Notes: generated by a model from the sequence alone, not told the origin. A DNA stretch of 64,000 nt from Acetobacteraceae bacterium AT-5844 (GCA_000245075.1 JH600053.1:79753-143752), one strand, 5' to 3'. Shown: positions 16,523 to 25,540, numbered from the stretch's first letter. Program-made: numbers and translations.

Positions 16523-16918
16523 CTAGGCGTCGCCTCGGTGCATCAGGGCCGAGAAATGCGGCGCGGCGAGTTGGTTGGCTTCTCTTTCTATGGCCCGGTA
16601 GTGCGCGATGACGGCCTCGCCCAAAGCCGTCAGCCGCGCACCGCCCCCGCCAGCGCCCCCCGTCATCGCCTCGACCACTTCTCCACCAAGGCTTCGGTTC
16701 AGGTCCTCCACCAGCTCCCACGCCCTGCGATAGGACATTTTCAGGGCGCGGCCCGCTGCCGAAATGGAGCCATGCCGGCCGATCTCCTCAAGCAATACGA
16801 TTTTGCCCGGCCCGATCCGCGCGCCCCCGCCAAAGTCCAGGCGTATACTCAGCTTCGGCTGTGGCGCGCTGACGTCGGTATCAGGCTGCGAGGAGAGAGG
16901 GGACTTGGCGCGCGGCAT
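16523..16918 (-). CDS. modE: ModE-type molybdate regulator, DNA-binding domain only
   Basis: 131 residues. KLSIRLDFGGGARIGPGKIV is followed by LLEEIGRHGSISAAGRALKM, SYRRAWELVEDLNRSLGGEV and GGAGGGGARLTALGEAVI, which is the winged-helix N-terminal domain of ModE. The two molybdate-binding TOBE/Mop domains of the E. coli protein are absent, so molybdate must be sensed otherwise or by a partner. The start at ATG 16918 is preferred over an upstream GTG at 16933. It lies downstream of modC on the same strand (73-base gap), making a modABC-modE operon, and probably acts at the box at 19599-19626. Confidence 0.88.
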   Translation of the reverse strand: MPRAKSPLSSQPDTDVSAPQPKLSIRLDFGGGARIGPGKIVLLEEIGRHGSISAAGRALKMSYRRAWELVEDLNRSLGGEVVEAMTGGAGGGGARLTALGEAVIAHYRAIEREANQLAAPHFSALMHRGDA

Positions 16919-16991
16919 GCGGCAAGCAATCACGCGTGCCGGCGCAGCGCAATCGGGAATGCCCAGGCGCTATTCCCGCGTCCGCGCTCCC

Positions 16992-18083
16992 TCATGGCAT
17001 CCCGCCAGACGGGCTGAAGGCCACGGATTTCACCAGCGCCCAGACAGGCAGACCCGGTCGCAGGCCCAGGCGGTTGACGGCATCCTGTGTCACGCGGGAG
17101 AGCAGAATGCTTTGTCCTTCCACACGCAGACGCAACATCGCCTCATGAGGCTGGCCCTGTTCCACATCCTCCACCACGGCGGGGAAGATGTTCTGCACTG
17201 AAACATGCTCCGGGCGAACAAGTGCGACGGAGACGTCCCGCGCCCGCACGCGAACCCTGAGTGGCGTATCAGGTGGCGAATCCTCGAAGGGCACGATCAG
17301 TTCCCCGCCGGCGAAGTCCAGGTAGCTGAGCCCGCGCTCAGCATCATGGGCGCGCACCCGGCAGGTGAGCACGGCGCCGACATCCCGGCGCCCCGCCAAA
17401 ATGGGCAGGTCGGTCCGGGCCGACAGGGCCTCGACGGAGCCATGGGCCAGAACGCGTCCCGCCTCCATCAGCACCAGGGTGTCTGCCAACCTGTCCACCT
17501 CGTCCAAGGCGTGGGTCACGTAGACGACCGGGATGCTGAGGCGCCGCCGGAGGCGCGAAAGATAGGGCAGCACCTCCGCCTTTCGCCCGCCATCGAGCGC
17601 CGCGAGCGGCTCATCCATCAACAAGAGTGCCGGGCGTGAAAGCAATGCACGGCCAAGCGCCACACGCTGCTTCTCGCCGCCGGACAAAGCGGCGGGACGC
17701 CGGCTGAGAAGGTGCTCGATGCCGAGCAGGGCGGTGACTTCCTCCATGTCCGGGCCCTTGGCATCCCTCGGGGCGCGTCGGAGGCCGTAGCGGAGATTGG
17801 TCTCCACGGAGAGATGCGGGAAGAGGCGGGCATCCTGGAACACCACGCCGCAGCGGCGACGTTCCGCCGGCACGAACTGGCGCGTGGCACTATCAAACAG
17901 CACGGACCCATTCACGACGAGCCGGCCCTCATCAGGCCGCAGCAATCCAGCTACGGCTGAAAGGAGAGTGGATTTACCGCAACCGGAGGGGCCGAAGATG
18001 GCCGTCACGCCCGGCGTCGGCGCGTCAAAGGACGCATCCAGCGAAAAGCCCGTAAAACGGTGCCGGAGAGAAATCTCGAGCAT
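16992..18083 (-). CDS. modC: Molybdate ABC transporter ATP-binding protein
   Basis: 363 residues. Walker A GPSGCGKST (~31-39), signature LSGGEKQRVALGRALL, Walker B LLLMDEPLAAL and the switch His in VVYVTHALDE are all intact. The C-terminal ~75 residues (VQNIFPAVVEDVEQGQPHEA and onward) form the TOBE/Mop domain that binds oxyanions in ModC proteins and distinguishes it from other importer ATPases. It powers molybdate uptake through ModB. Its ATG shares one base with the modB stop (TGATG). Confidence 0.95.
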   Translation of the reverse strand: MLEISLRHRFTGFSLDASFDAPTPGVTAIFGPSGCGKSTLLSAVAGLLRPDEGRLVVNGSVLFDSATRQFVPAERRRCGVVFQDARLFPHLSVETNLRYGLRRAPRDAKGPDMEEVTALLGIEHLLSRRPAALSGGEKQRVALGRALLSRPALLLMDEPLAALDGGRKAEVLPYLSRLRRRLSIPVVYVTHALDEVDRLADTLVLMEAGRVLAHGSVEALSARTDLPILAGRRDVGAVLTCRVRAHDAERGLSYLDFAGGELIVPFEDSPPDTPLRVRVRARDVSVALVRPEHVSVQNIFPAVVEDVEQGQPHEAMLRLRVEGQSILLSRVTQDAVNRLGLRPGLPVWALVKSVAFSPSGGMP

Positions 18084-18784
18084 CAGTGGGGCACTCTGCC
18101 CAGCAGCACTTGCATACGCCGCCCAACGAATTCCGCCAGCATCAACCCCGCGACGGCCATGGCGAAGGAGACCGCGGCGAGCTTGGCGGCTGTGACTTCC
18201 CCGCCTGGAGTTTGGGTGGCGGTGTAGATCGCGAGGGGCAAGGTTTGCGTCTGGCCCGGGATATTGGAAGCAAAGGTGATGACAGCGCCGAACTCTCCCA
18301 GGCCCGCGGCGAAGGCTGTAATGGCGCCGGACAGGATGCCCGGCGCGATCAATGGCAATGTAACCGTGACGAAGCGGTCCACCGGGCCTGCGCCGAGCGT
18401 GCGCGCGGCGGCTTCAAGATGCGGATCGACAGTGTCCAGGCTCAGGCGAACGGCGCGGACGATGAGCGGAAAGGACATGACCGCCGTGGCAAGGGCGGCG
18501 CCACCTGTGGTGAACACGAGGCGGATGCCGAACCACTCATTCAGAAGCGAGCCAAGCGGCCCCTGGATGCCGAAGGTGACGAGCAACAGCCACCCCACAA
18601 CCACGGGCGGCATGACCAGAGGCAGGTGGATGATGGCGTCCAGCACGGAACGTCCGGGGAACCGGCCGCGCGCCAGCAGCCACGCCGCCAGCACGGCGGG
18701 AGGTAATCCAAAGGCCACGGAGCGCAAGGCCACGGCGAGGCTCAGCTGGATCGCCTGCCATTCGTCTGGGGTAAACCAGCCCAT
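18083..18784 (-). CDS. modB: Molybdate ABC transporter permease
   Basis: 233 residues with five or six hydrophobic segments, for example LDAIIHLPLVMPPVVVGWLL. The EAA loop needed to contact the ATPase reads HLEAAARTLGAGPVDRFVTV. ATG 18784 (MGWFTPDEWQAIQLSLAVAL) lies 11 bases after the modA stop and gives the usual ModB N-terminus; upstream residues in the same frame belong to sequence antisense or out of frame to modA. It is an inner-membrane channel subunit between modA and modC in the operon. Confidence 0.95.
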   Translation of the reverse strand: MGWFTPDEWQAIQLSLAVALRSVAFGLPPAVLAAWLLARGRFPGRSVLDAIIHLPLVMPPVVVGWLLLVTFGIQGPLGSLLNEWFGIRLVFTTGGAALATAVMSFPLIVRAVRLSLDTVDPHLEAAARTLGAGPVDRFVTVTLPLIAPGILSGAITAFAAGLGEFGAVITFASNIPGQTQTLPLAIYTATQTPGGEVTAAKLAAVSFAMAVAGLMLAEFVGRRMQVLLGRVPH

Positions 18785-18795
18785 CGGCCCGCCGA

Positions 18796-19584
18796 TCAGG
18801 GCGTACGCAGGGAGAAGCCGAAGCGACGATAGGTCTCGGCTGCGGCGGGGCTGGTGATGAAGGCGAAGAATGCCCGCGTCGCCTCGTCCTCGGCGCCACG
18901 GCGCGTCAGGGCGAACGGGTAGGTTACCGGCGGATGGCTTTCGGCCGGGAAGGCCGCCACAATCCGGACGCCGGAAGAGGCGGCGGCGTCGGTCGCGTAG
19001 ACAATACCCAGCGGCGCCTCTCCCCGCTCGACCAGCAAAAGCGCCGACCGGACATTGTCCGCCCGGGCCAGCCTGGGAGAGAGCGCCTCCCACTGGCCCA
19101 TCCAGGTGAGCGCGGCCTGCGCGTATTTGCCAACGGGGACGTGGGCGGGGTCGCCCGTGGCGATGCGGTCGCCGGCCGAGAGCAGGGCTGCCAGATCAGT
19201 CTGGCGCGTGAGCGTGAGGTTGGGCTGCGGACGACCGGCGGGGGCAATCAGAACCAGGCTGTTGGCCAGCGGGCTGATACGGCTGCTTTCGACGATCAAT
19301 GCCCGTTGCTGGACATAGTCCATCCAGGGCTCATCGGCCGACGCGAAGATATCCGCCGGTGCCCCCTGTTCGATCTGGCGCGCCAGCGCGGAGGAGGCCG
19401 CGAAGGAAAAGCGCGGCAGCTTGTGGCCCTGGCTACGCCACTGCTCGCCCAGGGCCTTCATGGCATCTGTCAGGCTGGCGGCGGCAAAGACCGTGGGCCC
19501 ATCGTTGCCCTGCGCGCGCACGGGCGCGGCAACAAGCAGGGCAAAAGAGGCAGCGAGGGCAGCAAGATATGGGCGACGACGCAT
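18796..19584 (-). CDS. modA: Molybdate-binding periplasmic protein
   Basis: 262 residues. A Sec signal (LAALAASFALLVAAPVRAQG) is followed by the ModA hallmark TVFAAASLTDAMKALGEQW, then FSFAASSALARQIEQGAPAD and IFASADEPWMDYV, whose Ser and backbone groups hold the tetrahedral oxyanion. The end (FITSPAAAETYRRFGFSLR) is also typical. It binds molybdate or tungstate in the periplasm for ModBC. It is the first gene of the operon, and a ModE-type inverted repeat lies 15 bases upstream of its start. Confidence 0.95.
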   Translation of the reverse strand: MRRRPYLAALAASFALLVAAPVRAQGNDGPTVFAAASLTDAMKALGEQWRSQGHKLPRFSFAASSALARQIEQGAPADIFASADEPWMDYVQQRALIVESSRISPLANSLVLIAPAGRPQPNLTLTRQTDLAALLSAGDRIATGDPAHVPVGKYAQAALTWMGQWEALSPRLARADNVRSALLLVERGEAPLGIVYATDAAASSGVRIVAAFPAESHPPVTYPFALTRRGAEDEATRAFFAFITSPAAAETYRRFGFSLRTP

Positions 19585-19598
19585 GGCGATGGGCTCCG

Positions 19599-19626
19599 AT
19601 CGCTATTCCCATTCGGCTATATCGGT
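19599..19626. promoter_or_regulatory. Putative ModE box (molybdate operator)
   Basis: ATCGCTAT and ATATCGGT, separated by 12 bases, form an inverted repeat just before modA. The E. coli ModE consensus (ATCGNTATATA-N6-TATATAACGAT) has the same two ends at exactly this distance. Conservation of the ends and the spacing, in front of modA, supports a ModE operator. The inner ATA/TAT bases are poorly conserved. Confidence 0.55.
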
Positions 19627-19764
19627 CTTCACCCAGGGCCACAATGGCCAGGACAACGTCCGGGGCAATGGGCTGGCGCGACCCGGCCAGCTGGGTATGA
19701 TCGCTCTGCCAGGGCTCGCCATCGGGAGGGCGGAGATCGTCCGGCACTACCGGAGCACCTCGCC

Positions 19765-20670
19765 ATGCTACCGAAACTGCCGCCCTTGGTTGCTTTGCGT
19801 GCCTTTCATGCGCTGGCCTTGACCGGCAGTGTGCGCGCAGCCGGAGAGGCCCTGGGTGTCAGCCACACGGTGGTCTCCAGGCACGTGCATAATCTGGAGC
19901 AGGCGCTTGGCGTGACGCTGGTTGCGCCAGCGGGGCGCGGCCTGCAGCTGACGACCGAAGGGCTGCGCTTCCAGCAGCGGATCGCGCCGCATTTCGCCGG
20001 TCTGGCGGAGGCGGCAGCGGACCTCCGGCGCCGCGGCCGGCGGCTGACCATCCGCTGCGTGCCCGGCTTCGCCAATGTCCGTGTCCTGCCGCGCCTGTTG
20101 GAACTGCAACGCCGCCTGCCGGAATGCGAGGTGGTGCTGGAGCCGCGCCTGTCCCGCTCGCGCCCTATGGGTGTCGAGGTGGATGTGGAGATCGTCTATC
20201 TCGAACATCTGGCCGTTGTACCGCCCCTGCGCCAGGAACGGCTCGCGCTTCCTCGCGTATTCCCCGTCATGACGCCCGAACTGCGCGACAGGCAACGCAT
20301 CCGCGATGTGGAGGATTTGCTGCGCCTGCCCATGCTGCACGAGGAATCGATGGATATGTGGCGCCATTGGTTGCGGGCCATGCGCTCCTCGAGCCAGCCG
20401 CATGGATCATGTCTCGGCACGGCGCAACTGGCGCTCGACGCCGCCAGGCTTGGCCAGGGCGTTGCACTGGGGAACGATCTGCTGGTGGAGGAAGATCTGC
20501 GGTGCGGCCGGCTGGTGGAGCCGTTTCCCTCCGAGGTGAGACCAAAGGCTTACCATTTCCTGGCTGAGGCAGGGCGCTGGGATGACCCTGACATTAGCGC
20601 CGTGCGCACATGGTTCCATGCATGTGCGGGGCCCTCTGGTGCCTTTCATGCACCAATCGGCGGGAAATAG
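19765..20670 (+). CDS. LysR-family regulator (GcvA-like)
   Basis: 301 residues. LPPLVALRAFHALALTGSVR, AAGEALGVSHTVVSRHVHNL and EQALGVTLVAPAGRGLQLT form the N-terminal winged helix of the GcvA/AmpR branch. The effector domain starts near residue 92. It is divergent from modA and 66 bases upstream of the M20 peptidase gene on the same strand, so it is likely the local regulator of the peptidase/binding-protein run that follows. ATG 19765 fits the family start (MLPKLPPL). The ligand is unknown. Confidence 0.9.
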   Translation: MLPKLPPLVALRAFHALALTGSVRAAGEALGVSHTVVSRHVHNLEQALGVTLVAPAGRGLQLTTEGLRFQQRIAPHFAGLAEAAADLRRRGRRLTIRCVPGFANVRVLPRLLELQRRLPECEVVLEPRLSRSRPMGVEVDVEIVYLEHLAVVPPLRQERLALPRVFPVMTPELRDRQRIRDVEDLLRLPMLHEESMDMWRHWLRAMRSSSQPHGSCLGTAQLALDAARLGQGVALGNDLLVEEDLRCGRLVEPFPSEVRPKAYHFLAEAGRWDDPDISAVRTWFHACAGPSGAFHAPIGGK

Positions 20671-20736
20671 CTGATTGTCTCACGCCACGGCTGCCCGATC
20701 ATCCAGACAACATCACCTGCCCGGAGGCCGAATCGC

Positions 20737-22020
20737 ATGATCGATCCTGCAATTGCCAAACGCATCGCCGAAGCGGTGGACAGCAAGTTCGACGAGCAGA
20801 TCGACACCACGCTGCGGTTCTCCGCGATCCCCAGCACGCGCGGCGCCGAAGGGCCCACGCAGGACATGATGGCTGACCTCATGCGGGAGCGCGGCTATTC
20901 GGTCGATGACTGGGCGCTGAAGGTGGAGGATATCCAGTCCCTGCCGGATTTCGGCCCGATCGAGCATGACTTCTCCCGCGCCCGCACCGTCGTCGGGACG
21001 CTGCGGCCGGAGAAGGAAACCGGCCGCTCCCTGATCTTGCAAGGTCACTGCGACGTCGTGCCGGCTGGCCCCCTGGATATGTGGAAGACGCCGCCCTTCA
21101 GCCCGGTGGTGAAGGACGGCTGGATGTACGGCCGTGGCGCCGGTGACATGAAATCCGGCACCATCGCCGCGCTTTATGCCGTGGATGCGCTGCACGCGGC
21201 CGGGCTGAAGTTGAAGGGCCGGCTGCATTTCCAGTCCGTGATCGAGGAGGAGAGCACCGGCGCCGGGGCGCTCTCGACACTCCAGCGTGGCTACCGGGCC
21301 GACTGCGCCCTGCTGCCCGAGCCGACCGGTGGCGGCATTACCGATATTTGCGTCGGCGTCATCTGGTTCCGCCTGCGGGTGCGGGGCGAACCGGCCCATG
21401 TGGCCTATGCCAGCGAAGGCTCCAACGCGATCAAGGCCGCCTATCGCCTGATCCAGGGCCTGGAGAAGCTGGAGGCTGAGTGGAACCGCCGCTCCGAAAG
21501 CCACCCGCGCTACGGCCAGATGAAGCACCCGCTGAACTTCAACCCGGGCATCATCCGGGGCGGCGAGTGGGCCTCTTCCGTTCCGGCGTGGTGCGACGTG
21601 GATTGCCGCATTGGCATCCTGCCGGGCTGGGACGTGGATGCCTGCCGCAAGGAAATCACGGATTGCGTGGCTGCCGCCGCCAAGGACGACCCCTTCATGG
21701 CCAACAGCCCGCCGGAAGTGGTGTGGTCCGGCTACCTGTCCCATGGCTACGAGCTGAAGGATGCCGATGAGCCGGTGGCGGTGATGCGGGACGCCCATGC
21801 CGCCGTGAGCGGGGGCGGAGAGCTGGTGCCGCGCGCCGGCACGGGGCTGAACGACGCCCGCTTCTACAGCCTGTATTACGGCATCCCCGCCTTCTGCTAC
21901 GGTCCCAAGGCCGAGAAGATCCATGGCTTCAACGAGCGGGTGGAAATCGAATCCATTCGCCAGACAACCAAGGCCATCGCCCTCTTCGTGGCGGAGTGGT
22001 GCGGCGTCGAGCCCACCTAA
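20737..22020 (+). CDS. M20-family metallopeptidase (ArgE/DapE-like)
   Basis: 427 residues. The dinuclear zinc site is complete: LILQGHCDVVPAG (His104, Asp106), YGRGAGDMKSG (Asp137, bridging), IEEESTGAGAL (Glu171/172 with the catalytic Glu) and a late HGFNERVEIES. A dimerisation/lid domain lies between ~190 and 310. Such enzymes remove N-acyl groups or split dipeptides; there is no signal peptide, so it acts in the cytoplasm. It stands in front of an orphan peptide-type binding protein and an AbgB-like amidohydrolase, suggesting hydrolysis of an imported N-acyl-amino acid or peptide-like compound. Confidence 0.93.
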   Translation: MIDPAIAKRIAEAVDSKFDEQIDTTLRFSAIPSTRGAEGPTQDMMADLMRERGYSVDDWALKVEDIQSLPDFGPIEHDFSRARTVVGTLRPEKETGRSLILQGHCDVVPAGPLDMWKTPPFSPVVKDGWMYGRGAGDMKSGTIAALYAVDALHAAGLKLKGRLHFQSVIEEESTGAGALSTLQRGYRADCALLPEPTGGGITDICVGVIWFRLRVRGEPAHVAYASEGSNAIKAAYRLIQGLEKLEAEWNRRSESHPRYGQMKHPLNFNPGIIRGGEWASSVPAWCDVDCRIGILPGWDVDACRKEITDCVAAAAKDDPFMANSPPEVVWSGYLSHGYELKDADEPVAVMRDAHAAVSGGGELVPRAGTGLNDARFYSLYYGIPAFCYGPKAEKIHGFNERVEIESIRQTTKAIALFVAEWCGVEPT

Positions 22021-22068
22021 AAGGCCTGCCGGGAGAAGCCAGGGAGATACGACACGGCAAACCGCGTC

Positions 22069-22093
22069 GGCCGCGGGGAGTGCCCCCGCGGCC
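22069..22093 (+). other. GC-rich hairpin between M20 peptidase and binding-protein genes
   Basis: A perfect 10-bp stem, GGCCGCGGGG / CCCCGCGGCC, with loop AGTGC lies inside the 116-base gap before the binding-protein gene. No T run follows. It could be a partial terminator or an mRNA-protecting structure that sets unequal expression of the two genes. Confidence 0.5.
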
Positions 22094-22136
22094 AGGGATG
22101 TGCTGACAGCCATCCCGATCCAGAAGGACGACAGGT

Positions 22137-23723
22137 ATGCAACGACGGACTGTGCTCAAGGCAACGGGCGCCGCGCTGGCAACACTCGCGGCGCCGCCGA
22201 AATTGCGGGCGGCTGCGCAGACCACGCTGCGCTTCATCCCGCAAATCGACCTCGTCTATCTCGATCCCGTCTACACCACGCCGTATGTGACGCGGAACCA
22301 CGGTTACCTGGTCTTCGACACCCTCTATGGCATGGACAGCAATTTCCAGATCCAGCCGCAGATGGTCGAAGGCCACCGTGTCGGGAATGACGGCAGGCAA
22401 TGGGACCTGACGCTTCGCCCGGGCCTGCTCTGGCATGATGGTGAGAAGGTCCTGGCGCGGGACTGCGTGGCTTCCATTCAGCGTTGGGCGAAGCGTGACC
22501 CCTTTGGCGCCACGCTCATGGCGGCAACGGACGAATTGTCCGCACCCGACGACCGTACGATTCGCTTCCGGCTGAAACATCCTTTCCCGCTTCTGCCGGC
22601 AGCGCTGGGCAAGACGCCTTCGCTGATGTGCGCGATGATGCCCGAGCGGTTGGCAAAGACCGATGCCTTCCAGCAGATATCAGAGGTGATTGGCAGCGGT
22701 CCGTTCCGCTTCAAGGCGGATGAACGCATCCCGGGCGCGCGCAACGTTTATGAGAAGTTCGCCGGTTATAAGCCGCGCGAAAGCGGATCGCCGGATGGAA
22801 CGACAGGGCCAAAGATCGTGCATTACGACCGGGTGGTGTGGAACACCATGCCCGATGTCGGCACGGCCACTGCTGCCTTGCAGTCCGGCGAGCAGGACTG
22901 GATGGAATACGCCTATCACGACATGCTCCCGCTACTGCGCGGCGCCCGTGGCGTGCAGGTGAAGGTGCTGGACCCAACCGGCATGGTCACCATGCTACGC
23001 GTCAATCATCTGCAGCCGCCTTTCAACAACCCGGAGATCCGCCGCATCCTGCTGCGCGCGATCGACCAGACTTCCTACATGCAGGCACTGACGGGCGGCG
23101 ATCCCGCCCTCTACCATGTGCCGCTCGGCTTCTTCTGTCCGGGCACCCCGATGGCGAGTGAAGTCGGGCTTGATGTGTTCAAGCCGCCGCATGACTATGA
23201 GAAAGTCAAGAACGACCTGATCGCTGCGGGCTACAAGGGTGAGAAGGTGGTGCTGATGGTGCCAGCCGACAGTGCCTCGCTGAAATCCCAGGGCGATGTG
23301 GCGGCGGATATGCTGAAGCGGGTGGGCATCAATGTCGACTATATGGCGCTCGACTGGGGCACCATGCTGACCCGCCGCAACCGCAAGGACAGTGCCGAAC
23401 AAGGCGGCTGGAATGCCTTCGTGACGAGCTGGGCAGGAACGGATTGGCTGAACCCGGCAGGACATATCGCGCTGCGCGGCAATGGCGAGGCGGGCTATGC
23501 CGGCTGGTCCACCAGCCAGCGCACCGAAGAATTGCGCGACGCCTGGTTCAAGGCGCCCGATGAAGCGGCGCAAAAAGCGATCTGCGAAGAGATCCAGAAG
23601 CAGAGTCTGGTAGACGTGCCGTTCTATCCGCTGGGTCAGTACATCCAGCCAACAGCCTTCCGGAACAACATCACCGGTATTCTGGATGGCATTCCGGTCT
23701 TCTGGAATGTCCGCCCAGCCTGA
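22137..23723 (+). CDS. ABC transporter substrate-binding protein, family 5, Tat-exported
   Basis: 528 residues. The twin-arginine signal MQRRTVLKATGAALATLAAP points to Tat export. The mature part is an SBP_bac_5 protein (LRFIPQIDLVYLDPVYTTPY, DTLYGMDSNFQIQPQMVEGH, TLRPGLLWHDGEKVLARDCV). It is a close paralogue of the protein at 50973, with matching RFxPQ, DTLYG and EVIGSGPxRF segments. No permease or ATPase gene is linked. It is flanked by two metallohydrolases on the same strand (22 bases to the next), so it probably captures their substrate. Confidence 0.93.
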   Translation: MQRRTVLKATGAALATLAAPPKLRAAAQTTLRFIPQIDLVYLDPVYTTPYVTRNHGYLVFDTLYGMDSNFQIQPQMVEGHRVGNDGRQWDLTLRPGLLWHDGEKVLARDCVASIQRWAKRDPFGATLMAATDELSAPDDRTIRFRLKHPFPLLPAALGKTPSLMCAMMPERLAKTDAFQQISEVIGSGPFRFKADERIPGARNVYEKFAGYKPRESGSPDGTTGPKIVHYDRVVWNTMPDVGTATAALQSGEQDWMEYAYHDMLPLLRGARGVQVKVLDPTGMVTMLRVNHLQPPFNNPEIRRILLRAIDQTSYMQALTGGDPALYHVPLGFFCPGTPMASEVGLDVFKPPHDYEKVKNDLIAAGYKGEKVVLMVPADSASLKSQGDVAADMLKRVGINVDYMALDWGTMLTRRNRKDSAEQGGWNAFVTSWAGTDWLNPAGHIALRGNGEAGYAGWSTSQRTEELRDAWFKAPDEAAQKAICEEIQKQSLVDVPFYPLGQYIQPTAFRNNITGILDGIPVFWNVRPA

Positions 23724-23745
23724 ATAACAACAATGGGAAACCTCC

Positions 23746-25347
23746 ATGACCGAACACGACAGCCTGCGGCAACACGCGCTTGATTGGATCGCCGCCAACC
23801 AGCAGCGGATGTCCGATTTCAACGCGCAGATCTGGGGCTTCGCTGAGCCGGCATGGAGGGAGTATCGCTCGGCACGGGCTTATATCGACCTGCTCCGTGC
23901 TGAAGGCTTCGAGGTTGAAGAAGGCTCCGGCGGTATGCCAACGGCATTCGCGGCCCGCTGGAGCCAGGGCGAGGGGCCGGTTCTCGCCAGCTTTTCCGAA
24001 TACGATGCTGTGCCAGGCAACTCGCAGCAGGTGGTGCCCTACAAGGCGCCGCGCGAGGGTCTGCACCCTTATGCCGCCGGCCATACCGATCCGCACTCGA
24101 TGCTGGGCACCGCGGCGCTGACAGCGGTGCTGGCCGCCAAGGCAGCCATGCAGGCCAAGGGCACCGCCGGTACTTTGAAACTGTTCGGCGAGCCCGCGGA
24201 AAAGGTATGCGGCTCGAAGCCCTTCCACGCCGCGCGCGGCTACTTCCACGGTCTCGATGCCGCCGTCGTCTGGCATCCCTGGCCGTCGAATACGGTAACG
24301 GGGGAGACGCATTTCGGGGCGTATTGGAGCGCGATCATCAGCTTCGAGGCTGAGGCGCCGGAGCGGTGGGTCGACCCCCAGCTCATGCCGATCGACGCAT
24401 CCCACGCCATCGCCCGCTGTCCGGGGGCGCTGGATGCGATGTGCCTGATGTACACGATGACCAAATACACCAAGGAGGCGATGTTCCCCCATGCCGGCTC
24501 CTGGACACTCAACGAATTCGTCCTGGGCGATGCCGGCGCGACCTCGGACAATCTGACGCCGCGTTTCTCTCAGATCCAATATTCCTGGCGGTCCTCCTCG
24601 CTGGAAATCCAGGAGCAGATCTGGCGCGTCCTGGCCAACAATGCCCGGCAGGCAGCGGCCACTACGGGGTGCCGGGCCTTTGTCCGCTGGGTGACCAAGA
24701 CACGGGTGGGTCTGCCCAACACGGTGATGACCGACCTGACCTGGGCCAACCTCCAGGCGGTCGGCGCCCCCAGCTATAGCGAGGAGGCGCTGGAGTTCGG
24801 CCGTGCCATCCAGCGCAATCTGGGGGTCGAGCCGATGGAGAATCCCTTCATCGATGGCGTGACGAAGCTGACCAGCCCGGCGGAGAACGAGGCCGCGCTG
24901 CGCTCAGGCCTGCCGCCCTGGCAGAAGCACCTGAGCGCCGATGACTATGTGGAATATTCCTGGCACGCGCCGACAGTGCGTCTGCTGGCGGCACGGCCCC
25001 GCCTGCGGCCGCCCTCTCGTGGCTATGCCTATCCGGCCTGGGCGTACAACGCGTTGGGCGGCCTTCCCGCGGCGGTCGATCCCGGCATGTTCACGGCGGC
25101 GCAGACCATGGCGCTGACCCTCCTCGACCTTGCCGGCAACCCGGATGTGCTGGCGGCCGCGCAGGCCGAGTTCCGCGAGCGGACGGGGGGCGGGGTCGGA
25201 GGCTCTCGCTGGGTCGGGCCTTTGCTGCCAGCGGATCTCGACCCGCCCGTGGATCTACGCTGGCCGGAATATGTCCGCACGGAGCGCGGCGAGGAATGGT
25301 GCTTCCCCACCCCGCACCAGGGCACGGGAGCCGGCGAACCGCTGTGA
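23746..25347 (+). CDS. M20-type amidohydrolase, AbgB-like
   Basis: 533 residues. The N-terminal IWGFAEPAWREYRSARAYID and the later LFGEPAEKVCGSKPFHAARG and VVWHPWPSNTVTGETHFGAY mark the aminobenzoyl-glutamate utilisation protein B (AbgB) branch of the M20D amidohydrolases. The metal-binding motifs are spread, as in that group: FSEYDAVPGN replaces the usual HMDALP, and a late YSWHAPT supplies another ligand. The family splits N-acyl or N-aroyl amino acid amides. A 60-residue C-terminal tail is Pro/Arg-rich. It has no signal peptide. The gene follows the binding protein by 22 bases and ends the first part of the operon. Confidence 0.88.
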   Translation: MTEHDSLRQHALDWIAANQQRMSDFNAQIWGFAEPAWREYRSARAYIDLLRAEGFEVEEGSGGMPTAFAARWSQGEGPVLASFSEYDAVPGNSQQVVPYKAPREGLHPYAAGHTDPHSMLGTAALTAVLAAKAAMQAKGTAGTLKLFGEPAEKVCGSKPFHAARGYFHGLDAAVVWHPWPSNTVTGETHFGAYWSAIISFEAEAPERWVDPQLMPIDASHAIARCPGALDAMCLMYTMTKYTKEAMFPHAGSWTLNEFVLGDAGATSDNLTPRFSQIQYSWRSSSLEIQEQIWRVLANNARQAAATTGCRAFVRWVTKTRVGLPNTVMTDLTWANLQAVGAPSYSEEALEFGRAIQRNLGVEPMENPFIDGVTKLTSPAENEAALRSGLPPWQKHLSADDYVEYSWHAPTVRLLAARPRLRPPSRGYAYPAWAYNALGGLPAAVDPGMFTAAQTMALTLLDLAGNPDVLAAAQAEFRERTGGGVGGSRWVGPLLPADLDPPVDLRWPEYVRTERGEEWCFPTPHQGTGAGEPL

Positions 25348-25400
25348 CCACCAGCCGTCACCGCGACTCTCGGCCAATTCCAACGGCATAACCGACTTAG

Positions 25401-25521
25401 CCACAGACCTATCCCCCGAAACTGTGGAAAACTCGGCCCGGGGCGGCAGTGTTGACGCACCGCCACCCGGGCCGCAGCATCACCCGGATAAGCATCGCGG
25501 GCGCGCCTTTTGAGCGCGCCC
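25401..25521. other. Intergenic region with inverted repeats before an acyl-CoA dehydrogenase gene
   Basis: The 193-base gap holds three inverted repeats: CCACAG...CTGTGG (25401-25427, 15-base spacer), an imperfect GCCCGGGGCGG...CCGCC-ACCCGGGC stem (25436-25472), and GGGCGCGC-N7-GCGCGCCC (25499-25521) just ahead of the GTG start at 25541. They could end transcription of the upstream operon and control the downstream gene. No promoter can be fixed. Confidence 0.4.
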
Positions 25522-25540
25522 CCTTTCGGGTGAGCGAGAC

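Noticed and set aside
25401-25430. CCACAG...CTGTGGAAAA resembling DnaA boxes (TGTGGATAA)
   Set aside because: Only one imperfect box and no dnaA, parAB or AT-rich unwinding region nearby; not an origin.
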